A stretch of DNA of 64,000 bases, taken from positions 38,209 to 102,208 of the forward strand of contig NZ_DATBTY010000058.1 in the NCBI RefSeq assembly GCF_036516575.1. The letters run 5' to 3'. Source of the stretch: Cerasibacillus sp036516575 (lineage in GTDB: Bacteria; Bacillota; Bacilli; Bacillales; Amphibacillaceae). A model generated the notes under the pieces. It had not been told where the DNA came from. It did not search any database and saw only the letters and a program-made list of their open reading frames with translations. Both the position numbers and the translations under genes were made by a program. This document shows positions 9,176-17,951 of this stretch, piece by piece. The stretch's first letter is position 1; each line of letters begins with the position of its first letter.

Positions 9176-9460
9176 TCATCGTTTTCTTATTGCTATATAC
9201 ATGTCGATTTCATTTGTAGGTTCATCCGGTTGATAGCACTCATCCCACACTTCTAGGTCATACCCTAATGAATCATAGCCATTTTCAATTAACCATCTAC
9301 CGTATAAGTAGTCATACGAATGGTGTAAATCGGATTCGAGGCCACGATGACTATAGAAAGCGTACAAGTTTTCATCAATCGATTGAACAACTGTATGTGC
9401 TGGACGGTTACCATCCCTTAACATCCCATATCCAATGATAGAAATAAATTTATCCAACAT
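9176..9460 (-). pseudogene. GyrI-like domain, C-terminal half
   Basis: 94 residues matching the second half of a GyrI-like/AraC effector-binding domain, with the typical HRG, YDYLYGRWL and EIDMYI segments. The N-terminal half and any helix-turn-helix are missing, and the ATG has no clear ribosome site. I read it as a 5'-truncated gene left from a larger regulator. Further coding debris follows upstream on the same strand. Confidence 0.55.
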
Positions 9461-9475
9461 AGGATCAAAGTTTTC

Positions 9476-9642
9476 TTATACGGGATAAATTTGTGTTAAG
9501 AAGATGTGATCCCCAGTCTTATTTACAATTTCACGACTATGTTTTTTTAATTTCGCTATACCATTTTTAACAATGTTCTCGTCTTTTATTTCTAGTAAAT
9601 TTTCTTCAAACTGGAATCCTTCACTTGAAAGACCGCTTTTTT
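9476..9642 (-). pseudogene. unrecognised coding remnant
   Basis: An open minus-strand stretch of about 55 codons without a start, ending in HIFLTQIYPV and a stop. Its composition looks coding, with a run rich in Lys, Glu and Ile, but I do not recognise the family. It lies in the debris field between the GyrI-like genes and the relaxase-like fragment. Confidence 0.3.
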
Positions 9643-9987
9643 AATGATTTTCTGATTTTCGGTTCCAAAATAAATCCCACCTTTTCTTTTCTAAGAATTT
9701 CATGCCTGAAGCCATGTGTCTATACATTATCCAGAGGAATAAAAAACCTTTCTTGTTTCTGTATTAGTTTGCTTTCATCTCCCATATGATTCTGAATGAA
9801 CCAGAACTCTCTTCAATAATTAATTCTAATATTCTATGCATTTACTTTTGAATGCGCTTACATAATTTGCCGTGAATCTTTCTATTTATCAATCTGACTA
9901 ATGAAGACGGTGATGTTAGGCAACGTATACAAGTGTCGCGGCAAGAAATATCACCTTTAGGAAATTATAACATAAATGTTATTACCA

Positions 9988-10101
9988 TCAAGTAAAAATA
10001 TATTGTCTCGAAATTTCTACGTGTACGGCTAATTTGTATTGCGATACGCCATATGCCAATCGTCTTTCTTTTAACTGTTGATACCAAGGTACTTCATTCA
10101 T
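9988..10101 (-). pseudogene. N-terminal fragment of a Tn916 Orf20-type relaxase/Rep
   Basis: A GGGAGGAA ribosome site precedes an ATG on the minus strand. The 37-codon product begins MNEVPWYQQLKERRLAYG and continues with VSQYKLAVHVEISRQYI, then stops. This resembles the N-terminal helix-turn-helix of the MobT/Orf20 replication-relaxation proteins of Tn916-like elements. The catalytic part is gone. It suggests that an integrative element once sat here. The match is from memory and should be searched. Confidence 0.5.
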
Positions 10102-10161
10102 GTGTATTCCTCCCAACACAAAAAAAGATGTTAACTAAAGGGAAAAAGTAAAATCTGCCAC

Positions 10162-10437
10162 TGACAAAGAAGTTATTTTTGCTGCTAAACAAGCAAGTGC
10201 TTATGATTTTATAATGAATTTAGAGGATGGCTATGATTCGGATATTGGAGACTATGTAACTATTTATCAGGTGGACAGAAGCAAAGAATAGCAATTGCTA
10301 GAGCCTTTTTAAGGAAAAGTTCATTTATCTTATTAGATGAATATACTTCTAATGTAGATAGCGACACCGAACAAGAATTAATTAAAGCAGTTTCTCAATT
10401 GAATGGTGAAGTTTCCCTTTCTGCCTACAAGCTGTAG
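10162..10437 (+). pseudogene. ABC transporter ATPase fragment, frameshifted
   Basis: The reading frame gives EDGYDSDIGDY up to about 10255. After a +1 shift it continues NYLSGGQKQRIAIARAFL (the ABC signature) and FILLDEYTSNVDSDTE (Walker B and D-loop). This is the C-terminal half of an exporter-type ATPase (MsbA or peptide exporter class). The Walker A part and the membrane domain are absent. It is followed by a terminator, so this is probably the genuine 3' end of a lost gene. Confidence 0.8.
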
Positions 10438-10440
10438 GAT

Positions 10441-10473
10441 AAGCCTCTAAATGTAATTTGGAGGCTTATTTTG
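10441..10473 (+). terminator. terminator after the ABC fragment
   Basis: AAGCCTC (10441-10447) pairs with GAGGCTT (10461-10467), followed by ATTTTG. Confidence 0.7.
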
Positions 10474-10782
10474 TTAGAATAAAGGTTAATTAAGAACCTT
10501 TATAACTAAGTATGTGTAGTTGGCAGATATTTAAGTAAGAGGAAGAAGAATATAAAAAATCTATAAAAATAAATGGAATGCTTTTTCAAACAAACCTTTC
10601 TAACATTTGAAATGGGAACTGTACAAACTTTATCACGAAAAAATAGAAGGAAAGACATACAACAAGAAACTTTCACGTAATCACCGTGATAAAGATATTT
10701 CATCTCTGTGGGAAAATTGTGGAGAGAAAAATATGGATTCCTTATCGTGAAGTGAAAAATAACTTTATTTGGGAGTAGAAAC
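10474..10782. other. AT-rich gap before the VanRS-like pair
   Basis: No gene is supported here. The minus-strand frame that crosses it has no ribosome site and runs into the response-regulator gene. The stretch before the regulator presumably holds its promoter, but no clear -35/-10 pair could be assigned. Confidence 0.4.
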
Positions 10783-11484
10783 ATGCGGAAAATTTCGATA
10801 TTAATTGCTGATGATGAGAAGGAAATCGCCGACCTGATTGCCATTCATTTAGAAAAAGAAGGCTACCGTGTTATTAAAGCATCAGATGGACAAGAAGCGA
10901 TTCATGTTGTGGAGACTCAATCGATTGATTTACTAATTTTGGATATCATGATGCCGAAAATGGATGGGTATGAGGTAACCCGACGTATTCGCGAAAAGTA
11001 TAATATGCCTATCATTTTTTTGAGTGCTAGAACATCCGATTTTGACAAAGTTCACGGACTTGTAATTGGAGCAGATGATTATATGACTAAACCTTTCACT
11101 CCGATAGAATTGATTGCTCGTGTTAATGCTCAGCTCCGTCGTTTCATGAAGTTAAATCAGTATCATACAGTTATAGATAATAAAACCCGCTTAGAATATG
11201 GCGGATTAGTTATTTCCCTAGAGCAACGAATCGTGACTCTATATGGAGAAAACATCAAGCTTACACCGAAAGAGTTTGATATTTTATATTTATTAGCGAG
11301 TCATCCAAAGAAAGTTTTTAGTGTGGAAAATATTTTCAGGCAGGTGTGGGGGGAAGCATACTTTGAAGGTGGTAACACCGTTATGGTTCATATACGTACG
11401 CTACGGAAAAAGCTTGAAGAAGATAAACGGAAAGACAAATGGATTAAGACAGTTTGGGGAGTAGGGTATGCATTCAATGGTTAA
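10783..11484 (+). CDS. VanR-like OmpR-family response regulator
   Basis: Receiver domain with acidic pocket Asp10/Asp11, phospho-acceptor Asp54 in LILDIMMP and Lys103 in TKPF. A winged-helix domain with KLTPKEFDILYLL and a C-terminal VWGVGYAF follows. It has 233 residues, the standard OmpR/VanR length. It overlaps the downstream kinase gene by 17 bases, so the pair is co-translated. The nearest likely target is the S11 carboxypeptidase about 1 kb downstream, now separated by dispersed repeats. No vanH, vanA or vanX homologue is present in the window. Confidence 0.93.
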   Translation: MRKISILIADDEKEIADLIAIHLEKEGYRVIKASDGQEAIHVVETQSIDLLILDIMMPKMDGYEVTRRIREKYNMPIIFLSARTSDFDKVHGLVIGADDYMTKPFTPIELIARVNAQLRRFMKLNQYHTVIDNKTRLEYGGLVISLEQRIVTLYGENIKLTPKEFDILYLLASHPKKVFSVENIFRQVWGEAYFEGGNTVMVHIRTLRKKLEEDKRKDKWIKTVWGVGYAFNG

Positions 11485-12595
11485 AATAATTCGTAAATTT
11501 CATTCAAAAATAATGCGTCGTTTTCGTGCGAAAATGGTGCTTTTATTTGGGAAAAGTATGCTTTTATCAGGTATCATTACATATTTAATTTTTAAAGGGT
11601 TTCAGTTCTATTATCATACGAACGTTCAATATGGGGAACTAGCGGCTCAATTGCGTATGTTAATGGGAAAAATCGGGGACTTTACTATCTTCTTTATCTT
11701 TTTTATTTTACTATCTTTCCTTTTCTTCTTTTTCCTTACTAAACCCTATTCTGTCTATTTTAATGAAATTTCAAACGGAATTCGTTACCTCGCTCGTGGT
11801 GACTTTAACCATAAAGTACATATCCAGTCAAATGATGAGTTTAAGGATATTGCGCTAGACATTAATTTGGCAAGTGAAAAATTGCAAGAAGCGATTCAAC
11901 GAGGGGATTTTTCAGAAAGTAGTAAGGATCAATTAGTTGTAAATTTAGCTCATGATTTGCGGACTCCACTTACCTCTGTTCTAGGGTATTTGGATTTAAT
12001 CCTCGAGGATGAGAACTTAACTAAAGAACAAGTCAGACATTTCTTAACGATTGCCTATACTAAATCCGAACGTTTGGAAAGACTAATTGATGAATTATTT
12101 GAGGTTACTAGAATGAATTATGGAATGCTTACCGTTGAAAAAAAGAGAATAAATTTAACTGACCTCCTTCATCAATTAAAAGAAGAATTGTATCCTTTAT
12201 TTGAAAAGAATCGTTTGATTGCTCGGATGAATTGTGATTCTCAATTACTCATTATGGGTGATGGAGATTTACTAGCCCGTGTATTTGAAAATCTTATGAC
12301 TAATGCAATTCGTTATGGGTATGATGGTCAGTATATCGATATTAACGGATTTATTGATGAAAGCGATGTGGTCGTTCAAGTAGTAAATTTTGGAGGGAGC
12401 ATTCCTTCAGATGAACTTCCGCATCTCTTTGATATGTTCTATATCGGAGATAAGTCACGAACGCATAAAGAAAATAGCACAGGTCTAGGCTTGTTCATTG
12501 CGAAGAATATTGTGGAGCAACATAATGGATCAATCACTGCTGAAAGCAACGTAATACAGACTACTTTTGAAGTACGTTTACCAAAGAAGGAATAA
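11468..12595 (+). CDS. VanS-like sensor histidine kinase
   Basis: Membrane sensor with two hydrophobic helices (about 20-40 and 70-95) and a short outside loop, then HAMP-like and histidine kinase domains. The H-box is NLAHDLRTPL with His162; an N-box (ENLMTNAIRYG) and the G-box GLGLFIAKNI follow. The very short external loop resembles VanS kinases that sense within the membrane or at its surface. It probably phosphorylates the preceding regulator. The signal is unknown; cell-wall stress is a guess from family and context. Confidence 0.92.
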   Translation: MHSMVKIIRKFHSKIMRRFRAKMVLLFGKSMLLSGIITYLIFKGFQFYYHTNVQYGELAAQLRMLMGKIGDFTIFFIFFILLSFLFFFFLTKPYSVYFNEISNGIRYLARGDFNHKVHIQSNDEFKDIALDINLASEKLQEAIQRGDFSESSKDQLVVNLAHDLRTPLTSVLGYLDLILEDENLTKEQVRHFLTIAYTKSERLERLIDELFEVTRMNYGMLTVEKKRINLTDLLHQLKEELYPLFEKNRLIARMNCDSQLLIMGDGDLLARVFENLMTNAIRYGYDGQYIDINGFIDESDVVVQVVNFGGSIPSDELPHLFDMFYIGDKSRTHKENSTGLGLFIAKNIVEQHNGSITAESNVIQTTFEVRLPKKE

Positions 12596-12970
12596 AAAAT
12601 ATGATAAAGAACAATGAATGATTTAAGAAAAATTTAATGTTTACCCTACTTATTTTTTAAACAGTTTCACCTATACTTTAAACCAAGATAAGAAGAATAG
12701 GAGGACTGAACAATAAATAAGTGGGGATTTTTATTTTTGTAGAACGTTTCAATAAAAAAACTGCTCCTTTATTACTACTCAACTTTAGAAGAGTGAAATA
12801 GACAGATAATCCTTGGTAGAGAACAAGTTAGGATAGATATAACCTGCTCGCTCAAGTTGACTTTTGATTTAATAGCTCTAAGCAGACCAGATACATCTAG
12901 GATCCAAGGCTCTTTTTGTTAATTTTGTTGTATTTCATCATCACACTTGATATAAGCTGCGAGGTATGTG
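12596..12970. other. gap after the kinase, no gene seen
   Basis: No supported reading frame. A well-formed ribosome site, AGGAGG, occurs near 12700 followed at once by stop codons (AATAAATAAG), as though a small gene had been lost or its start displaced. The rest is AT-rich with no clear terminator. Confidence 0.4.
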
Positions 12971-12974
12971 CTGG

Positions 12975-13105
12975 TTGTTTTCCACTGCGGACCGTTGCTT
13001 TCCGTGGGCACGGCTTCAGCCTCCTTGAGAAACCCACTCTGCGGGGTCTTCAGACACGTGCTGTTCCCGCAGGAGTCAACGGTCCTACGCTCCAAACAAC
13101 AACTG
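12975..13105 (-). repeat. dispersed palindromic repeat, copy 1
   Basis: GC-rich island in AT-rich DNA. It contains GCTTTCCGTGGGCACGG, CTTCAGCCTCCTTGAG, CTGCGGGGTCTTCA and CCCGCAGGAGTC, which can fold on themselves. Blocks of this kind occur many times in Bacillaceae genomes. The orientation is opposite to copy 2 just downstream, so the two form an inverted pair around about 40 bases. The long frames across it on both strands are not genes. Confidence 0.8.
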
Positions 13106-13147
13106 TATCGAGTATAGGCATGATAAGAACTAAATAACCACTCAACC

Positions 13148-13265
13148 AGCGAAGGAAAAACACGGAGACTCCTGTGGGAGCTGAGGCCTAGATGAGACCC
13201 CACAGTGCGTAAGCACGAGGAGGCTCATCAGCCACCCACGGAAAGCGTAGTGTTTTTCCGTAGCG
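13148..13265 (+). repeat. dispersed palindromic repeat, copy 2
   Basis: Contains AAAACACGGAGACTCCTG, GATGAGACCCCACAG, CACGAGGAGGCTCATC and CCCACGGAAAGCG, ending with a sequence complementary to its own start (GGAAAAACAC and GTGTTTTTCC). This is a complete element of the same family as copy 1, in reverse orientation. A third, partial copy lies at 59.88-59.94 kb. Confidence 0.82.
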
Positions 13266-13538
13266 CTAAATTAGCACTCACCTTCAATAATGGGGGAAAT
13301 TGGTGCTAAAGTTGTGTCGCAGTTTATATCTTTTGTGTAAAAAGCATCAATTCTTTTCAATGGGACATGCGTAACCGTAGTCCCAATTCTTTAGAAAGCA
13401 GCCTTACAAGGTTGCCAGGAGATTGTTAGAAGTAAACATTTTAGCATTAACCAGATAACTGTTTTAACCAATTTTATTGGTGCGAAAGTTGAGTTACTAG
13501 ATAATCAGGCGAATATGTTAGCGGAAGGTAGAGGCATT
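13266..13538. other. leader of the carboxypeptidase gene with hairpins
   Basis: Two inverted repeats are visible: TTAGCAC with GTGCTAA (about 13273-13305), and TGGGAC with GTCCCA (about 13362-13386). Neither ends in a T-run. They may be operator or RNA structures for the downstream carboxypeptidase, but no known family was recognised. Confidence 0.35.
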
Positions 13539-14447
13539 ATGAAAAAAATTTCGACGTTTGTAAAGATTTTGGTGATGACGATTATCGTTATGTTTGTATT
13601 ATTTAAAGCAGGAGATAAAGTATACATAGGTGTGAAAGAGTCCTTTCCTTTCTTTAGTACCGACGATTATGCCAGTCAATACATTTATATGTTTGATAGA
13701 GAAACTGAAAGTGTAGTTTATGAAAAAAATGCTAAGTCTAAGGCGTATCCCGCCTCTCTTACAAAGATCATGACAACGATTTTAGCACTTGAAAATATAA
13801 ATGATTTATCTGCAATTGCCCCGATAGATATAGATACGTATCAGAAAATGGTTGTAAACAATGCTTCGATGGCAGGTTTTTTTGGTAGGGAAGAAGTAAC
13901 ATATCGTGATCTTTTATATGGAACAATCTTAAGTTCGGGTGGTGAAGCAGCTAACTCTTTAGCTATTCATGTGGCGGGAAGTGTTGAGGCTTTTGTACAA
14001 ATGATGAATGACAAGGCTACTGAACTTGGTTTGAATGACACACACTTTACTAATCCAGAAGGTCTCCATGATAAAAAACAATATACGACAGCTTCTGACA
14101 TGGCCAAACTTTTAGATTATGCATTAGATAATGGTCATTTTAAAGCAATCTTTACAAAAGAGATATTTCAGACAACCTCAACTGCAGATCATCCTGATGG
14201 AATTTTGTTAAAATCAACTGTTCTTACGTCCCTTAATAAAGACGAGCAAAATGGCTTTGAAATTATTGGTGGAAAGTCTGGTACAACGTATGATGCTGGG
14301 CAATGCTGGGCAACACTTGGATTGGTAGAAGACCGAGAATATATTAATATCGTCATGGGGGCTCCTTTAGAAGATATTAGTCATCCAGATAAAGCGCAAA
14401 TAGCGGATACACTGAAGTTGTACACGAAGATCAAGTCTAATGAATAG
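13539..14447 (+). CDS. serine D-Ala-D-Ala carboxypeptidase (peptidase S11)
   Basis: Removes the terminal D-Ala from peptidoglycan stem peptides outside the membrane. An N-terminal hydrophobic helix (about 5-25) acts as signal or anchor. The penicillin-binding motifs are SLTK with Ser73 and Lys76, SSGGEAAN in place of SxN, and KSGT at 246-249. With 302 residues it lacks the extra C-terminal domain of DacA. AAGGTAGAGG precedes the ATG at 13539. Penicillin-sensitive S11 enzymes serve as VanY in VanD-type clusters, so a VanRS-controlled carboxypeptidase is plausible, but no ligase genes are present. A general sporulation or wall-trimming role is the alternative. Confidence 0.9.
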   Translation: MKKISTFVKILVMTIIVMFVLFKAGDKVYIGVKESFPFFSTDDYASQYIYMFDRETESVVYEKNAKSKAYPASLTKIMTTILALENINDLSAIAPIDIDTYQKMVVNNASMAGFFGREEVTYRDLLYGTILSSGGEAANSLAIHVAGSVEAFVQMMNDKATELGLNDTHFTNPEGLHDKKQYTTASDMAKLLDYALDNGHFKAIFTKEIFQTTSTADHPDGILLKSTVLTSLNKDEQNGFEIIGGKSGTTYDAGQCWATLGLVEDREYINIVMGAPLEDISHPDKAQIADTLKLYTKIKSNE

Positions 14448-14523
14448 TTGTGGATATAAGTGTTATTCACTTTAAATATATGTCTTAAGTCAAAGTAATG
14501 ATTTTAATGAATTTTAATTAAGG

Positions 14524-14593
14524 CGAACAATAACAGTGTAAAAATATTTATTGTTCGTTTTTTGTTGACATCTCTTTCATACGGTAGTAAGAT
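14524..14593 (+). promoter_or_regulatory. PurR box pair and promoter of pbuG
   Basis: CGAAC (14524-14528) and GTTCG (14553-14557) are separated by exactly 24 bases. Then come TTGACA (14565-14570), a 17-base spacer and TAAGAT (14588-14593). The same CGAAC-N24-GTTCG layout precedes the purine operon at 22.06 kb. This fits binding of the PurR repressor over the promoter, relieved when PRPP is high. Confidence 0.85.
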
Positions 14594-14624
14594 AGGACCA
14601 TACGATATCGTGTATATAATGAGT

Positions 14625-14690
14625 GCGTATAATTTTAGGGAATACGGCCCAAAAGTTTCTACCAGACTGCCGTAAACAGTCTGACTACGC
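14625..14690 (+). ncRNA. purine riboswitch (guanine type) of pbuG
   Basis: P1 is GCGTA/TACGC. The core elements TATAATTTTAGGGAATACGG, GTTTCTACC, CCGTAAA and GACTACGC appear in the correct order. The specificity base is C in GACTA, which marks guanine/hypoxanthine binding rather than adenine. P3 is CAGACTG/CAGTCTG. Confidence 0.95.
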
Positions 14691-14777
14691 AGAGAAGTTT
14701 TCATAACAGTGATTTTTATGATGGTCTTAGTTCATCATGAAAACATGTCAATAACTTTTTCTGCATAAACTTTTTGG

Positions 14778-14822
14778 GTACTTTTGGTCTTTTGAAAAGG
14801 CTAAAAGTACTTTTTGTTTTTC
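14778..14822 (+). terminator. riboswitch-controlled terminator before pbuG
   Basis: GTACTTTT (14778-14785) pairs with AAAAGTAC (14803-14810), with further pairing inside. It is followed by TTTTTGTTTTT. Ligand binding should favour this hairpin and stop transcription. Confidence 0.88.
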
Positions 14823-14844
14823 CAATAAAAAGGAGGAAATGGTG

Positions 14845-16176
14845 TTGAAGAAATATTTTCGTTTTGATGAATTAGGTACAAACTACCGTACAGAATTTAT
14901 CGCAGGTTTAACGACGTTTTTAGCGATGGCTTATATTTTATTCGTTAATCCATCGACATTGGCTTTAGAAGGTTTCGATTTACCAGACGGTGTGACAGGT
15001 ATGGATAAGGGAGCGGTCTTTACAGCCACTGCACTTGCTGCCGCAATAGGTACATTATTAATGGGAGTTGTCGCGCGCTATCCAATCGCTTTAGCTCCAG
15101 GGATGGGTTTGAATGCCTTCTTCGCTTACACAGTTGTTTTAACATTTGGTATTCCTTGGCAAACCGCTCTGGCTGGTGTCATGGTTTCAGGACTTATTTT
15201 TATTGTTTTATCATTATCGGGTTTACGTGAAAAAATCATTAATGCGATCCCTGCTAACTTGAAATTAGCTGTTGGTGCCGGGATTGGCTTCTTCATCGCT
15301 TTTATTGGTTTCCAAAATGCTGGAATTATTGTCGGCCACGAGGCAACCCTTGTCACATTGGGGGATTTAACACAACCGACAACATTGTTAGCAATTTTTG
15401 GCCTTACCATTTCCGTTATTTTACTTGCTTTGGGTGTCAAAGGTGGCATTTTCTACGGCATGATATTGACCTCAATTGCTGGGATGATTGTTGGACTTAT
15501 TGATGCACCTACTAAATTAGGAGATGTGGTTAGTTCTGCACCAAGCCTTGCACCAACTTTTGGACAAGCATTTGCCCATTTTGGTGATATCTTTACATTA
15601 AAAATGCTCGTCGTTATTTTAACGTTTTTATTTGTTGATTTCTTTGATACAGCTGGTACATTAGTAGCAGTTGCAACACAAGCTGGTCTGATGAAAGGTA
15701 ATAAATTGCCACGTGCAGGACGAGCTTTACTTGCTGACTCTACAGCCACTGTGGCAGGTTCTATACTCGGTACATCAACAACAACATCATATGTTGAATC
15801 AACTGCAGGGGTAGGAGCAGGAGGACGTACTGGTTTTGCTTCTGTTGTGACAGCAGGCTTTTTCTTACTTGCTCTATTTTTCTCACCTCTATTAGGCGTT
15901 GTTACAGCTGAGGTAACAGCACCTGCTTTAATTATTGTTGGTGTCTTAATGTCGGCATCATTGAAGAAAATCGATTGGAATCAATTTGAAATTGCTGTTC
16001 CCGCGTTTCTCGTTATTATTTCAATGCCGCTCACATACAGTATTGCTACAGGTATTGGAATTGGCTTTATTTTCTATCCGATCACAATGATTTTAAAAGG
16101 CCGTGCCAAAGAAGTTCATCCAATCATGTACGGTATGTTTGTTGTATTTATTCTGTACTTTATTTTTCTTTCATAA
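14845..16176 (+). CDS. pbuG: hypoxanthine/guanine permease
   Basis: Proton-linked uptake of hypoxanthine and guanine across the membrane, feeding salvage. It is a NCS2/AzgA-type permease of about 443 residues with 12-14 hydrophobic segments. Recognisable blocks are FDELGTNYRTE, APGMGLNAFFAYTV, VDFFDTAGTLVAVATQAG and GTSTTTSYVESTAG. ATG, GTG and TTG lie in tandem at 14839, 14842 and 14845. AGGAGG at 14831-14836 is best placed for the TTG at 14845, which also aligns with the B. subtilis PbuG start (MK). Control is by PurR and a guanine riboswitch. The neighbourhood order guaA to pbuG to purE matches B. subtilis with insertions. Confidence 0.95.
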   Translation: MKKYFRFDELGTNYRTEFIAGLTTFLAMAYILFVNPSTLALEGFDLPDGVTGMDKGAVFTATALAAAIGTLLMGVVARYPIALAPGMGLNAFFAYTVVLTFGIPWQTALAGVMVSGLIFIVLSLSGLREKIINAIPANLKLAVGAGIGFFIAFIGFQNAGIIVGHEATLVTLGDLTQPTTLLAIFGLTISVILLALGVKGGIFYGMILTSIAGMIVGLIDAPTKLGDVVSSAPSLAPTFGQAFAHFGDIFTLKMLVVILTFLFVDFFDTAGTLVAVATQAGLMKGNKLPRAGRALLADSTATVAGSILGTSTTTSYVESTAGVGAGGRTGFASVVTAGFFLLALFFSPLLGVVTAEVTAPALIIVGVLMSASLKKIDWNQFEIAVPAFLVIISMPLTYSIATGIGIGFIFYPITMILKGRAKEVHPIMYGMFVVFILYFIFLS

Positions 16177-16185
16177 AAACTAGAA

Positions 16186-16216
16186 AAACCTGCTACTCGA
16201 ATTGAGTGGCAGGTTT
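16186..16216. terminator. bidirectional terminator between pbuG and the MFS gene
   Basis: AAACCTGC-T-ACTC pairs with GAGT-G-GCAGGTTT around GAATT. T-rich and A-rich flanks let it serve both converging genes. Confidence 0.88.
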
Positions 16217-16220
16217 GATT

Positions 16221-17384
16221 TTAATTTGCATTTATTGTTTTCCTTTTAATAATCGTGTAGTAAATCAATAGGAGTATCGTTCCTGTGATTGATAATACCC
16301 CCAAGACCGTGTATAAATAACTTCCGCCAAAGAGCTCCATCCATCTTCCACCAAGGAGTGAACCAATGACACCAGATACACCGAAAAATGCTGCATAAAA
16401 GATGAGGTGTCCAGTAGATTGAAGAATACTTGGGATGAGTCGTGTTACATAACTCATAGCTGCAGTGTAGAAGACACCGAATGTTAATCCGTGTAAAAAC
16501 TGAAGGCTAATGACCATCATTGGTGTATCGATAAGTGCGTATAAAAACCACCGAATACTATATAGAAATGAACCTATGATTACAAAGATAAGTGGATGAT
16601 ATTTTCTAAACCAGTAACCAGCTAAAGCGAATACGACAGCTTCACTTGCGACGCCGATAAACCATGCTAAACCAACTAATCCTTCACTCCCACCTAGTTG
16701 ATGTATATAAAGCCCAATGAAACTGTCATTTGCTCGATGTCCAATCGTAATCAACATCATAAACAGTAAGAAAAACATAAATGGTTTATTTTTTAATAAT
16801 CGTGTTACATCACGGAGTTGAATCGGTTCTGAATCAACCGTAACATCCTCTAATCGAATAACGATAACCAACGTCAGTAAAGCGAAAAATAAAAACGGCC
16901 ACATCATATATTGAATGCCGATTCGATTTAATAATTCACCAATTAATAGAGCAGAAGTCGCAAAACCGATGGAACCCCACGTGCGAATTGTTCCGAAAGA
17001 AATCCTTAACTCATCAGCACGACGCTGGGCCAAACTATCGCCAAAACTACTAATAGGATATGAAAAGAAGTAAAACAGAGTCGCCACAATGAGTAAGGCG
17101 ATGAGACCATTCATTTGAAAGAAGATAACACTGGTGATTAATAAGCCAATGACACATAGTAATAACATGCGCTGAACGGTTTTATATTTATCGCTCATAT
17201 ATCCCCAAAATGGTTGTGAAAAAATGGATACAAGTGGTCCGGTAGCAAGGACCCAACCAATTTCTGTTCCATTTAATCCTTTAAATTGGAGATAAAGGGG
17301 GAGAAAGCTAAGGATAATGGTGTTAGCCGCATGAAAGCTAAATAATAATGTTTTAAGTGGTGCTAGTGAATGTTTTTCTGTCAA
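16221..17384 (-). CDS. MFS transporter of the phenylpropionate/nucleoside-permease type
   Basis: Twelve-helix major facilitator of 387 residues. The cytoplasmic loop 2-3 signature is GYMSDKYK, preceded by FSQPFW. The overall pattern (PLKTLLFSFHAA at the start, LAQRRADELRISFGTIRTWG after helix 4) is that of the HcaT/YwbF-like group. The substrate is unknown. It ends against the terminator shared with pbuG and starts 18 bases downstream of msrA on the same strand, so the two are probably one transcript. Confidence 0.88.
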   Translation of the reverse strand: MTEKHSLAPLKTLLFSFHAANTIILSFLPLYLQFKGLNGTEIGWVLATGPLVSIFSQPFWGYMSDKYKTVQRMLLLCVIGLLITSVIFFQMNGLIALLIVATLFYFFSYPISSFGDSLAQRRADELRISFGTIRTWGSIGFATSALLIGELLNRIGIQYMMWPFLFFALLTLVIVIRLEDVTVDSEPIQLRDVTRLLKNKPFMFFLLFMMLITIGHRANDSFIGLYIHQLGGSEGLVGLAWFIGVASEAVVFALAGYWFRKYHPLIFVIIGSFLYSIRWFLYALIDTPMMVISLQFLHGLTFGVFYTAAMSYVTRLIPSILQSTGHLIFYAAFFGVSGVIGSLLGGRWMELFGGSYLYTVLGVLSITGTILLLIYYTIIKRKTINAN

Positions 17385-17402
17385 TCTGTTCTCCCTCTCT
17401 GT

Positions 17403-17939
17403 TTATTCATCTATACGATGATTTTCCCATATTTGTTGTAAAAATTCATCTCGCCCAGATTGTTTACGATCTTTTTCATAAACTGTTTTGTTTTTTATAT
17501 AGAAGTTTTGATGCTCTTCTTCCGCTGGATAAAATATCTGAGCTGGAAGAATAGGTGTGACGATAGGTTTTGAAAACACACCACTCTTTGCTAATTGCTG
17601 TTTTGATCGTTCAGCTAATTGTTTTTGTCGTTCATTATGATAAAAGATAGCTGTCTGATATGACGAACCTCGGTCATGGAATTGTCCACCAGCATCAGTC
17701 GGATCGATTTGACGCCAAAAAACATGTAAAAGTTTATCATAGCTAATCATTTCAGGATTAAATGTGATTTGGACAGCCTCTACATGACCGCTTGTCCCAC
17801 TTTTGACATCTTGATATGTCGGATTTGGAAGCTTTCCCCCTGTGTAACCAGACAGGACTTTATGTACGCCATTCCACTGATCAAACGGTTTAACCATACA
17901 CCAAAAACAGCCTCCTGCAAATGTTGCTTTTTCTAACAT
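17403..17939 (-). CDS. msrA: peptide methionine-S-sulfoxide reductase A
   Basis: Reduces methionine-S-sulfoxide in oxidised proteins in the cytoplasm. The catalytic motif GGCFWC has Cys11 as nucleophile; GHVEAVQI and IDPTDAGGQFHDRGSSYQTA are the family's substrate-binding blocks. A longer frame starts with GTG at 17951, but GGTGG lies at the proper distance from the ATG at 17939, giving 178 residues, the normal length. No MsrB domain is fused. The MFS gene follows. Confidence 0.95.
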   Translation of the reverse strand: MLEKATFAGGCFWCMVKPFDQWNGVHKVLSGYTGGKLPNPTYQDVKSGTSGHVEAVQITFNPEMISYDKLLHVFWRQIDPTDAGGQFHDRGSSYQTAIFYHNERQKQLAERSKQQLAKSGVFSKPIVTPILPAQIFYPAEEEHQNFYIKNKTVYEKDRKQSGRDEFLQQIWENHRIDE

Positions 17940-17951
17940 TATGTCCACCAC

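Noticed and set aside
10506..10844. 112-codon minus-strand frame before the response regulator
   Set aside because: No ribosome site, overlaps the start of the conserved regulator gene, and has an AT-driven composition of Phe and Leu.
12916..13203. Overlapping frames of 73 and 94 codons on both strands
   Set aside because: Both run across the GC-rich palindromic repeat, lack ribosome sites, and are explained by the repeat.
13339..13430. T-box or other leader family before the carboxypeptidase
   Set aside because: A TGGGAC/GTCCCA hairpin is present, but no T-box sequence or specifier structure was found.
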